Shown: positions 30,215 through 39,276, counted from the stretch's first letter. The stretch is 39,380 bases of DNA from Clostridia bacterium (GCA_017414385.1 JAFQMO010000141.1:1-39380); one strand, 5' to 3'. Notes: a model not told the origin generated them from the sequence alone. Numbers and translations: made by a program.

Positions 30215-32842
30215 TTATTTTGCAGCAACAAGAATATCCATGGCGTAGCGGCCGCTCTTTCGTCCGAAAACAGACAGCCCGTGTGTACCGACTGCACGGA
30301 GCGTCAGCGTAAAGGATTCTTTTTCACGAAGCTTCAGTAAATGCGAGGAGGGGATCCGCACATCACAGTAATAGCCATACGATCCAGCCTCATCCAGGCG
30401 CGTATCTGCCGCTTGATAATGATGCGACAGTGCACCGCGGGAATCGGCAGGACTGTCAGGCAGAACAAGCTGTCCGATGGCACTACCGTCGATGAGTACC
30501 TCGACCGTACCGGGATACCGAATCTCGTCGGTCTGTGTGAAGGTATTGGCATTGGCACTCGGATCACAGCGATACCCAAGCATATAATTCATATCCGCAC
30601 TGCCCTCATCCGTCGTATGATCGGGCAGATCATGTGTCATCGGAGCACGGGTCGAGGCTTCAAAAAGGATATGCACATCATTCGCATTCCACCATCCGGG
30701 AATATCCGCACACTTGATCCGATAAGAGAACGATCCCTCTCCAAGGCCGTTCTGCTTATTTCCGCTCTGTACGGTAAATGCCCGCGCAAAGCCGTCCGCC
30801 TCACATGCGGATACAGCAACGGAGAGCACGTCCTCCCGATGCTTGATAACATCAAACAGTACACCGTTTCGCATAACGGTCTCTTCTCCGTCCATCAGTG
30901 CCCACGACAAAAGCGCAACACCGTCCGCATCCGGCGCAGTCACACAAACGGTACCTGCAGGGAACATACCGTATCCCTGCCACAAAACAGGAAACGTACC
31001 CGAATCACAGTGGCGGGGATATTCTCCAACCGCCGCATCCGTCACCTCCATGCGCCATACGACCTGCAAGGTTTTTCCGTGGCGGATGTCGCAGAAGCTG
31101 GATCCAAACAGCGGGATCTCGATCACATCCCCCGCAGAAACGGTCTTCATCGGCGGATGGTCTGCGCCGAGGTAATCCTGCGCATGAAGATCGCACAGCG
31201 ACATCCCGTACAGCTCGTACCCGAAATCCTTGTCGGAATTATCGATCTTATAATAACCGTTAAACTCATTGACAACATCGTGAAATTCCGTAAATACAAA
31301 GCCGCAAAGCTTGTCCTGTCGACGGAACTCATTGATCATATACTTATACTGCCAGGAAATATCGCTGTCACCCGCATTGTTTTCAATCCCCCATACATTG
31401 CCGCACTCGCTGTTCATACAAGGGACATCCTCCATGGTATAACCGCTCTTATAGTTTTCCTGCGTTCCAATATAGGCATTTTTACAAAAATCATCGATAA
31501 GTGCCTTGACTTTCTCGTATCCGTTACTGTAAAAATGCCATGTATTGACATCTGTTTTTGTATGATCGCGGGCACAGACCGAATTATCCTCGACAAGACG
31601 CGTGGGATCAAGCGCCTTGACACGCTCCCGGCAGGAAACGACCCATTCCGCAGTTTCAGGCAGGTATTCACGCACCTTTTCGCCGTCATCCCCGATACGA
31701 TCCGTGAACAGGCCCCATGTTTCATTGAATATGACCCAATAAAAGACCGACGGGTGGTTTCGATCACGAAGGATCTGCTCCTCCATCTCAACCTCAAATT
31801 GCGCACGGGTCTGCGGCTCGGGCTCTCCCCAAAAGCAGGGCATGTCTTCCATGATCAGCATGCCGAGCTTATCCGCCCAATATAGCTTCAAGGGCTCCTC
31901 TGCCTTGACATGGATACGTGCCATATTGATACCGATGCGTTTCAAGCGAAGGATCTCCTCTCGGCAGTCATCATCGGAGGGCAGCGTAAAAAAGCCCTTC
32001 GGATTGAAGGATTGATCGAGAACACCGTTGATATAGTAGGGCTTGCCGTTCAGCGTAATATACCGATGTCCGTGGTCGCCGAAAACCCCTGTGCCGATCT
32101 CTCGGATACCGAAATACGTATAGACCGTATCCTCCCCAAGCATCAGCATACCGTCATAAAGATTCGGCTCCTCCGGTGTCCACAGGCGCGGAGATTCGAT
32201 CCGAAACGAAAGCTCAGCGACTCCGTTTCTGACCGCAGCGGATGCGGTACACGCACCAAACGACGCACAGACCTCCATCCCATCTGCTTTACCTGCTGCT
32301 TTTACCTGATAACAAACCGTACCGTCTATCTTTGTTTGCACAAAAAACGAATCGATATATACGCACGGGCGTGCCTCCAGCCATACTGTCTGCCAAATAC
32401 CGCGCGCATCGCCGTATCCCTGCTTACCGTATGTCTGATTTGTTTCAGCATTGTCACACGCACGCACCTCGATGGTGTTTTCTCCGCAGCGGTCCCACAC
32501 CTCGGTCACGTCAAATGCAAAGCATGAATAACCGCCGACATGACTTCCCACCGTTACACCGTTTACCGTCACCTCGCAGGTATAATCAACGGCGCCAAAG
32601 CGAAGGAAAATTCGTTCCTTTTCCGGATTCCATGTCACTGTTTTCCGATAGATGCCGATCCCGTTTCCTGTCCAAGAAACGCCTGACAGCGGCGAACCCC
32701 ACGGATACGGAACCTCAATCCCTGCCGTCTCTTTTGCAGCTTCCTCTCCCTGCGGAATAACAGAAAATGCCCACCTGCCGTTCAAATTGAGCCACTCCGC
32801 GCGAGCAGCATCCGGCTGCGGATATGCATTTTTCGTCACCAT
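30215..32842 (-). CDS. Glycoside hydrolase family 2 protein
   Basis: This 875-residue protein has the GH2 layout: an N-terminal sugar-binding jelly roll (W residues and NGVTVGSHVGGYSCFAFDVT), an immunoglobulin-like domain, then a TIM barrel. The acid/base glutamate is E374 in FNETWG and the likely nucleophile is E479 in NSECGN. Two further beta domains fill the C-terminus. No signal peptide is present, so it acts in the cytosol. GH2 enzymes include beta-galactosidase, beta-glucuronidase and beta-mannosidase; the sequence alone does not decide. The start is taken as the ATG at 32842, because an earlier in-frame ATG lies before the GGAGG site. It is a single gene with no sugar transporter beside it. 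Confidence 0.92.
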   Translation of the reverse strand: MVTKNAYPQPDAARAEWLNLNGRWAFSVIPQGEEAAKETAGIEVPYPWGSPLSGVSWTGNGIGIYRKTVTWNPEKERIFLRFGAVDYTCEVTVNGVTVGSHVGGYSCFAFDVTEVWDRCGENTIEVRACDNAETNQTYGKQGYGDARGIWQTVWLEARPCVYIDSFFVQTKIDGTVCYQVKAAGKADGMEVCASFGACTASAAVRNGVAELSFRIESPRLWTPEEPNLYDGMLMLGEDTVYTYFGIREIGTGVFGDHGHRYITLNGKPYYINGVLDQSFNPKGFFTLPSDDDCREEILRLKRIGINMARIHVKAEEPLKLYWADKLGMLIMEDMPCFWGEPEPQTRAQFEVEMEEQILRDRNHPSVFYWVIFNETWGLFTDRIGDDGEKVREYLPETAEWVVSCRERVKALDPTRLVEDNSVCARDHTKTDVNTWHFYSNGYEKVKALIDDFCKNAYIGTQENYKSGYTMEDVPCMNSECGNVWGIENNAGDSDISWQYKYMINEFRRQDKLCGFVFTEFHDVVNEFNGYYKIDNSDKDFGYELYGMSLCDLHAQDYLGADHPPMKTVSAGDVIEIPLFGSSFCDIRHGKTLQVVWRMEVTDAAVGEYPRHCDSGTFPVLWQGYGMFPAGTVCVTAPDADGVALLSWALMDGEETVMRNGVLFDVIKHREDVLSVAVSACEADGFARAFTVQSGNKQNGLGEGSFSYRIKCADIPGWWNANDVHILFEASTRAPMTHDLPDHTTDEGSADMNYMLGYRCDPSANANTFTQTDEIRYPGTVEVLIDGSAIGQLVLPDSPADSRGALSHHYQAADTRLDEAGSYGYYCDVRIPSSHLLKLREKESFTLTLRAVGTHGLSVFGRKSGRYAMDILVAAK

Positions 32843-32880
32843 ATGATGTATAACCTCCATATTGCAGATCTACAGTATGT

Positions 32881-32909
32881 ATTGTATCACACACTCCCAT
32901 ATATGTCAA
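32881..32909 (-). promoter_or_regulatory. Sigma-A-type promoter of the GH2 gene
   Basis: On the minus strand TTGACA (32909-32904) and TACAAT (32886-32881) are separated by 17 bp, immediately after the upstream terminator. Confidence 0.88.
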
Positions 32910-32912
32910 GTT

Positions 32913-32953
32913 GCAAAAACGCCCGATACCGATTCGGTATCAGGCGTTTTTGC
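32913..32953. terminator. Terminator after the barstar-like gene
   Basis: A long stem GCAAAAACGCC / GGCGTTTTTGC encloses an inner GATACCG / CGGTATC pairing. T runs exist on both strands. It separates the barstar-like gene from the GH2 promoter. Confidence 0.9.
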
Positions 32954-32982
32954 ACGCTCGAATTGCTTGTCTGCGAATTCAA

Positions 32983-33258
32983 TCATTCTTCAACAACGCA
33001 GATATTGGGATTTTCCGCTTGCAGCTGAAAAAGTATCTCTGTCAATGCATCGAAAAACAGCTTCATGCGGGAAGATTCCCTTTCCCTGTGAACGATGCAA
33101 AACGTGATCGCATCGGTTTGATTTGTCATGCGCAGAATATTGTACAGTGATTCAAAATTTCTTGCGTAATATGAGGGCAGCCTCAGTTCCTTTTCCAAAT
33201 AATCATGAAACACTCTACGGGAACGAAGTTTTGCACAGTCGATTAAAATTACTCTCAT
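32983..33258 (-). CDS. Barstar-family protein
   Basis: This 91-residue protein has the barstar layout: an N-terminal strand VILIDCAKL, then FHDYLEKELRLPSYYARNFESLYNILR, matching the barstar pattern of a tyrosine-rich helix that plugs a barnase-type ribonuclease active site, and a late helix and strand. Barstars inhibit secreted or contact-delivered ribonucleases; many genomes keep orphan copies as immunity proteins. No barnase-like gene is beside it. The start has no clear ribosome site, and no promoter was found, so it may be read through from plsY, whose stop is 100 bp upstream. Confidence 0.8.
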   Translation of the reverse strand: MRVILIDCAKLRSRRVFHDYLEKELRLPSYYARNFESLYNILRMTNQTDAITFCIVHRERESSRMKLFFDALTEILFQLQAENPNICVVEE

Positions 33259-33358
33259 TGATATTTGCTATGCCGAACCTTTCTATTGCCAAACCATATC
33301 CGTCAAAGTACGACGGAGCTGCCCTTGACAGACGATATACAACGCATCTGTTAAAGGC

Positions 33359-34168
33359 TCATTTTCTTTTATTTCGCGATATACGCTCATTTTGTCCGTT
33401 TTGTGACATATCGTCCGTACCGTCCTCCGGATCCGGACCGCAGACCGTTTCCTCTGCTTTTTTACTCTTCTTGAACTCGAACTTGCTTTCCTCCTTGCGG
33501 CTCAGTCTGCGGATGTTCTCGCGGTGCATCAGGAGAACCACGACCATCAATACAAAGGACACGACCGTCGGAACAAACGGAACACCGCCCGTCTTATGAA
33601 GCACGGGATACATACGATTCAAAAACAACGGATACACCATGATACACATGACGCTGCCCAAAGAAATATATCTGGACAACGCAACGATACCGACAAATAA
33701 CAGCATCAAGACCACGAACAACAGCGGCTCTGTACAGAGCACCATTGCCGCAGCACAGGCAACACCCTTCCCTCCCTTAAAGCGGAAATACAAAGGAAAG
33801 ACATGTCCCAAAACAGAAAACAATCCGCCGATATACATCCCCATTTCAGCCAACAGAAGCGCACCGAGCAAAACAGAGAGCACTGTTTTCAGCATATCGC
33901 CGATCAGTGTTCCGATCGCAGCAGCGATTCCGTAGGTACGCATCATGTTTGTCATGCCCGCATTCTTGGAGCCGTGCAAACGGATATCGTCACGGTAAAA
34001 CACGCGGGAGATCAAGACAGCGGAATTGACAGAGCCAAGCAGATAACCGACCGCAGCGGGCAATACACATGCCAACACAACATATAATATCAGCATTCCC
34101 TGCGAGCTCGATTGTACCGACTCAAGAAAATATTTTCCAAGGATTCCTTTTACAAAAATTTCTGACAC
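33359..34168 (-). CDS. plsY: Acyl-phosphate glycerol-3-phosphate acyltransferase
   Basis: This 269-residue membrane protein transfers an acyl group from acyl-phosphate to glycerol 3-phosphate, the first step of phospholipid synthesis. The PlsY motifs are clear: GYLLGSVNSAVLISR, DIRLHGSKNAGMTNMMRTYG and FRFKGGKGVA. Two oddities are an N-terminal extension of about 23 residues and a charged, glutamate- and lysine-rich tail of about 55 residues after the last helix. The chosen GTG start lacks a good ribosome site, and a later ATG (about residue 25) is a possible start. It follows der by 57 bp, as in many Clostridia, where gpsA often comes next; here a barstar gene does. Confidence 0.92.
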   Translation of the reverse strand: MSEIFVKGILGKYFLESVQSSSQGMLILYVVLACVLPAAVGYLLGSVNSAVLISRVFYRDDIRLHGSKNAGMTNMMRTYGIAAAIGTLIGDMLKTVLSVLLGALLLAEMGMYIGGLFSVLGHVFPLYFRFKGGKGVACAAAMVLCTEPLLFVVLMLLFVGIVALSRYISLGSVMCIMVYPLFLNRMYPVLHKTGGVPFVPTVVSFVLMVVVLLMHRENIRRLSRKEESKFEFKKSKKAEETVCGPDPEDGTDDMSQNGQNERISRNKRK

Positions 34169-34225
34169 GATTCCATACCGTTTCCTTTACCAATATTTAC
34201 GAAAGACGACCCGATGAGAAAAAGC

Positions 34226-35557
34226 TTATACCGCGTCATCGCCCTTTTGACGGATAACGAACTTGATCGGTGTTCCGCGGAAGCCGAATACCGAGCGCAG
34301 TTGATTCTCCAAATATCTCTGATACGAAAAATGGAACAGCTCCGCATCGTTACAGAAGATTACAAATGTAGGCGGCTTGATGGACTGCTGTGTCCAATAA
34401 TAGATTTTCAGGCGCTTACCCTTATCGGAGGGCGGCTGTACGCGCGCTGTTGCATCTGCAAGAACATCGTTGAGCATACCGGTGGAAATACGGGTGACCG
34501 ACTGCTCGTATACGTAGGTGATCTGCTCAAACAGCTTCTCCGTACGCAGTCCCGTCATTGCCGAAACGAAACACAACGGCGCATACTGCATATAGGAAAG
34601 TGCTTGCGTGATCTTATCCGTAAAGACCTTCGTAGTAGAATTGTCCTTTTCAATGGCATCCCACTTATTGACAACAACGATCGACGCCTTTCCCGCCTCA
34701 TGGGCAAGACCTGCGATCTTTTCATCCTGCTCTGTGATGCCTTCCTTGGCATCGATCAATATCAGACAAACGTCCGCACGCTCCACTGCCATCTTTGCGC
34801 GAAGAACAGAGAACTTTTCCAAACGGTCCTCAACCTTTGACTGACGACGGATCCCTGCCGTGTCAATAAAAATAAACTTGCCGTACGCATTTTCAAACTT
34901 GGTATCGATCGCATCACGTGTCGTACCTGCCATATCAGCAACGATACAGCGATCCTCTCCCGTCAGTCTGTTCACGATCGAGGATTTACCGACATTCGGT
35001 TTACCAATGACCGCGACCTTGATATAATCATCATCCCCTTCGACGTCCTCATCGGACGGAGAAAGCTCCAGCACACGGTCAAGCAGATCGCCCGATCCCG
35101 TACCGTGAAGCGACGACAGAGGAATGAGATCCTCCTCAAAGCCAAGCTCGTAAAACTCGTAAAATTCCATCGGAAGATCACCGATGGTATCGATCTTATT
35201 GACGATCGGAATGATGGGCTTTCCGGAATGCTTCAGCATCATAGCGATGTCAATATCCTCCGGTGCAAGACCTCGTTTTCCGTCTACCATAAACAAGATC
35301 ACATCCGCCATATCGATGGCGATCTGCGCTTGTGTTTTCATTTGCGAGAGCAGGATATCATCCGACTTCGGCTCGATACCGCCCGTGTCAATGATGGTCA
35401 GTGCGCGTCCATTCCACTCGATCTCATAGATGATACGGTCACGGGTTACACCGGGGATATCCTCCACGATGGAGATACGCGTGCCTGCCAGCTTATTGAA
35501 GAGCGTACTTTTACCGACGTTGGGACGTCCGACGATCGCAGCGATCGGTTTTGCCAT
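34226..35557 (-). CDS. der: Ribosome biogenesis GTPase Der
   Basis: This 443-residue protein has two tandem GTPase domains. G1 motifs are GRPNVGKS (10-17) and GKPNVGKS (about 180), with DTGG and DTAG switch regions, and the NKxD motifs VNKID and VNKWD. A KH-like domain ends the protein. Der helps mature the 50S subunit. The start at 35557 follows GGAGG by nine bases; longer frames reach further upstream but are not needed. The 184-bp gap before it holds no clear promoter. Confidence 0.97.
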   Translation of the reverse strand: MAKPIAAIVGRPNVGKSTLFNKLAGTRISIVEDIPGVTRDRIIYEIEWNGRALTIIDTGGIEPKSDDILLSQMKTQAQIAIDMADVILFMVDGKRGLAPEDIDIAMMLKHSGKPIIPIVNKIDTIGDLPMEFYEFYELGFEEDLIPLSSLHGTGSGDLLDRVLELSPSDEDVEGDDDYIKVAVIGKPNVGKSSIVNRLTGEDRCIVADMAGTTRDAIDTKFENAYGKFIFIDTAGIRRQSKVEDRLEKFSVLRAKMAVERADVCLILIDAKEGITEQDEKIAGLAHEAGKASIVVVNKWDAIEKDNSTTKVFTDKITQALSYMQYAPLCFVSAMTGLRTEKLFEQITYVYEQSVTRISTGMLNDVLADATARVQPPSDKGKRLKIYYWTQQSIKPPTFVIFCNDAELFHFSYQRYLENQLRSVFGFRGTPIKFVIRQKGDDAV

Positions 35558-35741
35558 ATTCCTTCTCCTCCTTTTATACAGCCGCCTGACCGGATGCAGG
35601 AAGACTGCGGGGTTCTTTATGAGTTGATTCCGATACAATCCGTTAAGCAACAATAGGATCGGATGCTTTTCTCATATGTACAATAGAATGAAATCCGTAT
35701 TTATCGATATTCGGGACTTACGCCCCATCCCTGCTGCGGGA

Positions 35742-37061
35742 TCATGACAAGCCCAACAGCGCATCCACGAATGCATCCGCACCAAAATTCGTATCCACAA
35801 CACGAATCGGTACACCAAGCGCCTCCTCAACATCCGAAACAGAAACATCATCAAGGAAGAGGTCCCCCTCATGACGCAGCATCACAGACGGGATACAAAG
35901 TGCATCTCCCAAGGACTGACCCTTAAGCTGACGGATCAGATCTTTGCCCGTAACCAATCCGGCAACCGTGATCTCATGACCGAAAAAATCATTTCGGATC
36001 GGGAAAAGACGGACACAAAGTCTGGGAATTTCCGCAGAAAGCTTTTGACAGAGCGATGCCAAAAACGGGTACGCAGCCATGCCTGTAGCACAAGAAACCT
36101 CGCCGCAAAATGCGCGTTCCTCATCGCTGAGGACATCCATGCGTGCGTCAAATTCATCGCGCATGGAGGGAATCATACCGACCCCGTTTTCGATCTGCGC
36201 ATACTCACCGTAGAATTCTCCGCTCGGAAACGGCTCTTCCGCCTTCAGGTAGATTTCATCAGAGCAGTAAAAAACCGCACGTCCGAACTCTTCAACGCAC
36301 CGCTTCTGTACGGCCCCGACCTGCTTCAGGATCTTCTTGCAATCCTGTGCAGAGAACGGCTCGATCGGTGTCAAGCCTTCTCTGTGACAGGTCAATCCGC
36401 AGGGCACGATCGAGCAGGTGCTCAATGCGGGCAGATAGGTACACAGATCATTCATTGTCCGATCGAGGGCATCGCCGTCGTTGATGTCCTTACACAAAAC
36501 GATCTGACACTCCATTGAAATATTGGCATCCGCAAAACGGCGAAGATATGAGAGCACCTCGCCTGCATGCTTATTCTTCATCATCTCCACACGCAAAAGG
36601 GGATCTGTTGTATGTACGGAGATATGAATAGGAGACATATGCATCGCAATGATACGGTCCACATCCTCCTCAGTCAGATTCGTCAGCGTTACATAGCTTC
36701 CCATCAAAAAGGACATTCGGGAATCGTCATCCTTAAAATACAAGCTGTCTCTCATTCCGTGCGGCAGCTGATCAATAAAGCAAAAGACACACTTGTTTTT
36801 GCAGGCGTGCTGCCGATCCATCAAAAAGGTCTCAAATTCAAGACCGATGTCTTCATATTCGTCCTTGCGCAGCTTTATCTCCAGCAGCTGCTCACCTCTG
36901 TGCAGAAGCAGCGTCAGCTTCTTTTCTGTAAGATAAAACCGATAATCCAGGACGTCCTTTATCTCATGCCCGTTGATGGAGATCAGGATATCCTTGGCAG
37001 CTATTCCCTTTTTATATGCCGGTGACCCCGGTCGAACCGTCATTACCGTTACCGTATCCAT
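35742..37061 (-). CDS. DUF512 protein: PDZ plus radical-SAM-like domain
   Basis: This 439-residue protein begins with a PDZ-like domain (residues 1-75, PGSPAYKKGIAAKDILISINGHEI) and continues with a radical SAM-type cysteine motif C87-x3-C91-x2-C94 in CKNKCVFCFIDQLP, then the DUF512 C-terminal part. The family is common in Clostridia and nearly always lies beside der, as here, but its reaction is unknown. The ATG directly follows GGAGGG with only one base of spacing, which is unusual; a second ATG six codons later is possible. Confidence 0.92.
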   Translation of the reverse strand: MDTVTVMTVRPGSPAYKKGIAAKDILISINGHEIKDVLDYRFYLTEKKLTLLLHRGEQLLEIKLRKDEYEDIGLEFETFLMDRQHACKNKCVFCFIDQLPHGMRDSLYFKDDDSRMSFLMGSYVTLTNLTEEDVDRIIAMHMSPIHISVHTTDPLLRVEMMKNKHAGEVLSYLRRFADANISMECQIVLCKDINDGDALDRTMNDLCTYLPALSTCSIVPCGLTCHREGLTPIEPFSAQDCKKILKQVGAVQKRCVEEFGRAVFYCSDEIYLKAEEPFPSGEFYGEYAQIENGVGMIPSMRDEFDARMDVLSDEERAFCGEVSCATGMAAYPFLASLCQKLSAEIPRLCVRLFPIRNDFFGHEITVAGLVTGKDLIRQLKGQSLGDALCIPSVMLRHEGDLFLDDVSVSDVEEALGVPIRVVDTNFGADAFVDALLGLS

Positions 37062-37092
37062 CCCTCCAGACCTGTATATTTCGGAGCATCAT

Positions 37093-37143
37093 GAAAAGCG
37101 GGACTGCACACCGATGCAGCAGCTGCGGCATCCATACAGTCCC
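37093..37143 (-). terminator. Probable terminator after rpmF
   Basis: GGGACTG and CAGTCCC pair around a structured 30-nt loop with an inner GATGC/GCATC stem. The tail GCTTTTC is short, so read-through into the DUF512 gene is likely. Confidence 0.6.
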
Positions 37144-37170
37144 TTGTTTCGTTTTTGCAAAGTCAAAAGC

Positions 37171-37353
37171 TTATGCGTTCTTCTCTACAACAACCTTACC
37201 GTCGTAGCAGCCACAGTTCTTGCAGACACGGTGCGCAAGATTATATTCTCCGCACTTGGGGCACTTAACCATGCCGGGAAGTGTCAGCTTCCATACGTTG
37301 GAACGTCTTTTATCTCTTCTTGCTTTTGATACTTTCTTCTTCGGTACTGCCAT
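37171..37353 (-). CDS. rpmF: 50S ribosomal protein L32
   Basis: This 60-residue basic protein has the L32 opening [18 protein letters not shown] and two zinc-binding pairs C31-x2-C34 and C44-x2-C47, so it is the zinc-containing form. GGGAGG lies eight bases before the ATG. It follows the DUF177 gene by 76 bp, a very common pairing in bacteria. Confidence 0.97.
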   Translation of the reverse strand: MAVPKKKVSKARRDKRRSNVWKLTLPGMVKCPKCGEYNLAHRVCKNCGCYDGKVVVEKNA

Positions 37354-37429
37354 GTTCTTATCCTCCCTTTATATCCCGTTGATTTTGATTTTTTGACTTT
37401 GAGCTTTTCTGTTTCCGATGAACGAAGCG

Positions 37430-38047
37430 TTATTCCTCATCATCAGGCATTGTCGCAAGCAGCTCTGCAAGCTTCGCCAGACGGGGATCAACTTCTTTCT
37501 TTGTACAGCGGCATGCTTCCTTATTCAGATCCGCACCGCATCCCGCACACAGACCGCGACAATCATCGCGGCACAGTATACGCATCGGAAAGCTGAGGAG
37601 AATCTCGTCGCATATCGGCGCATCAAGATCAAGCTTCCCGTCACGGACCTGTACATAATCGTCATTGTCTTGATTCTCAAGACGAAGCAAGCCCTTTTCA
37701 TCGGCTACATTTTTTTCGGTTTGGAACACGATGTGTCCCTCAACGTCTGCAAGACATCTCGCACAACGTGTCCGATATGAAATGCCGGCTGTTTCCGTCA
37801 GTACGATGTAACCGCCCCGATTGACCACTGTTCCCTCGACAGTCACAGGCTCTGTTACCGTAACATCATCGAAAACAATCGGTCTGCACAAAAGCGCATC
37901 GCCATCATCGGCTTCCGTCATATGCGGGATATGCTCTGTATCAGAGCCGGACTCCGTTTGATACGGAACCCTATCCGCAGACAACGTATAGGAAAATGAC
38001 AGCGTATGAACCACGCCGCCAAGCAACTTCGACATATCAAGCAGCAT
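37430..38047 (-). CDS. YceD/DUF177 family protein
   Basis: This 205-residue protein belongs to the DUF177 family (YceD), which is linked to 23S rRNA or large-subunit assembly and is almost always upstream of rpmF. The C-terminal segment CRDDCRGLCAGCGADLNKEACRC is the family's cysteine-rich motif. The middle CARCLADVEGHIVF also has a paired cysteine site. The start is the ATG at 38047 after AAGGGG; a longer frame would need a TTG start. A consensus promoter lies about 40 bp upstream. Confidence 0.9.
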   Translation of the reverse strand: MLLDMSKLLGGVVHTLSFSYTLSADRVPYQTESGSDTEHIPHMTEADDGDALLCRPIVFDDVTVTEPVTVEGTVVNRGGYIVLTETAGISYRTRCARCLADVEGHIVFQTEKNVADEKGLLRLENQDNDDYVQVRDGKLDLDAPICDEILLSFPMRILCRDDCRGLCAGCGADLNKEACRCTKKEVDPRLAKLAELLATMPDDEE

Positions 38048-38088
38048 GATAAAACGCCCCTTTTCCGCAAGCAATCATTTACTAATAG

Positions 38089-38117
38089 ATTATACCCGAA
38101 AACCGTTCATTTGTCAA
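38089..38117 (-). promoter_or_regulatory. Sigma-A-type promoter of the DUF177-rpmF transcript
   Basis: On the minus strand TTGACA (38117-38112) and TATAAT (38094-38089) are separated by 17 bp. Confidence 0.9.
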
Positions 38118-38191
38118 TGGGAAAACGGAAATTTCTTTCAAAAAAATAGCCGAAATTTCAAAAAAATGACGCAATTCTTGTACTGATTCGT

Positions 38192-38209
38192 TTGTAAAAC
38201 GATATACAC
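38192..38209. promoter_or_regulatory. CG-centred palindrome, copy 8 (divergent copy)
   Basis: TTGTAAAACGATATACAC has the right half CGTTTTACAA on its reverse strand and matches the consensus at 15 of 18 positions. It lies between two divergent promoters, about 89 bp upstream of the predicted start of the TIM-barrel transcript. Confidence 0.55.
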
Positions 38210-38253
38210 ACAACACCTACAGAAGCAACCGCTCTTTTTGTTCAAACAGATTC

Positions 38254-38282
38254 TTGACATTTTCGCAAATCTATAATATAAT
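38254..38282 (+). promoter_or_regulatory. Sigma-A-type promoter of the TIM-barrel gene
   Basis: TTGACA (38254-38259) and TATAAT (38277-38282) are separated by 17 bp; a second overlapping TATAAT at 38272 would give too short a spacer. Confidence 0.88.
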
Positions 38283-38356
38283 TACGACATAGATGGAATG
38301 TATATACTCCACAGACACATACATACTGTATATAACGCAAAAAAGGAGATCGATTT

Positions 38357-39238
38357 ATGAACAGATTTTCTATTGGTATCATGGCAGATTCCCTGAGAGG
38401 AAGCTTCCGCGAAAACATCGAAAAGGCAGCCAAGCTCGGCGCACACGGTGTGCAGATCTACGCTGTCAGCGGCGAAATGGCTCCGTGGAACCTGACAAAG
38501 CAGGACATCGCCGAAAAAAAGATGATCCTTTCCGACAACGGATTGAAGATCTCTGCGCTGTGCGGCGATCTGGGAGGACACGGCTTTCAGCGTGCGGAAG
38601 AAAACAGAGAAAAGATCCTTCGATCCAAGCAGATCGTCGATCTTGCATTGGAGCTTGGAACCAATATCGTGACCACACACATCGGTGTCATCCCCGACAC
38701 CGTCGACGATACGTATCTGATCATGCAGCAGGCCTGCGCTGAGCTTGCGGAATATGCAGATTCCGTCGGTGCATCCTTTGCTGTAGAAACGGGACCCGAA
38801 AAGGCTGAGCTGCTCCGTTCCTTTTTGGACAGCCTCCCTGCACGCGGGGTAAAGGTCAATCTCGATCCTGCAAATCTTGTTATGGTAACCGGCGACGATC
38901 CTGTCAAGGCCGTATATACGCTGCAAGACTATATCGTTCATACGCATGCAAAGGACGGCGTAAATCTCCGTCCCTGCGACCGTCATAAAATCTACGGTTA
39001 TTTTGCAGACGGCGGCGATAACGGCGACCTTCGCGATATGCCGATATGGGAGTATTTCAAAGAGGTCCCTCTCGGAGAAGGAAGCGTCGATTTCGATGCA
39101 TATCTTGCTGCCCTTGCGGATATTGGATATTGCGGATACCTTACAGTCGAGCGAGAGGTCGGAGAGGATCCTGCGCACGATATCGGTATTGCCGTTCGGT
39201 TCCTGCGTGAAAAGATCCTCAGCTTTGAGCAGAATTGA
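38357..39238 (+). CDS. Sugar phosphate isomerase/epimerase-like TIM-barrel protein
   Basis: This 293-residue protein has the xylose isomerase-like (AP endonuclease 2) TIM-barrel pattern. Metal-site residues appear in strand-end positions: GTNIVTTHIG, FAVETGPE, VNLDPANL, VHTHAKDG and LTVEREVG. Members isomerise or epimerise sugars, sugar phosphates or inositol derivatives; the substrate here is unknown. AAGGAG lies eight bases before the ATG. The gene is monocistronic with a consensus promoter, and a CG-palindrome lies further upstream. Confidence 0.9.
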   Translation: MNRFSIGIMADSLRGSFRENIEKAAKLGAHGVQIYAVSGEMAPWNLTKQDIAEKKMILSDNGLKISALCGDLGGHGFQRAEENREKILRSKQIVDLALELGTNIVTTHIGVIPDTVDDTYLIMQQACAELAEYADSVGASFAVETGPEKAELLRSFLDSLPARGVKVNLDPANLVMVTGDDPVKAVYTLQDYIVHTHAKDGVNLRPCDRHKIYGYFADGGDNGDLRDMPIWEYFKEVPLGEGSVDFDAYLAALADIGYCGYLTVEREVGEDPAHDIGIAVRFLREKILSFEQN

Positions 39239-39276
39239 CCCATTATTTTGTCATAATATTGTAAATTGAAGAAAAC

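Noticed and set aside
30341..31885. Long plus-strand frame opposite the GH2 gene
   Set aside because: The GH2 catalytic residues and domain order are on the minus strand. The antisense frame starts in mid-gene and has no ribosome site.
35672..35872. Short frame between der and the DUF512 gene
   Set aside because: It overlaps the DUF512 3' end in another frame, is very basic and methionine-rich, and has no ribosome site.
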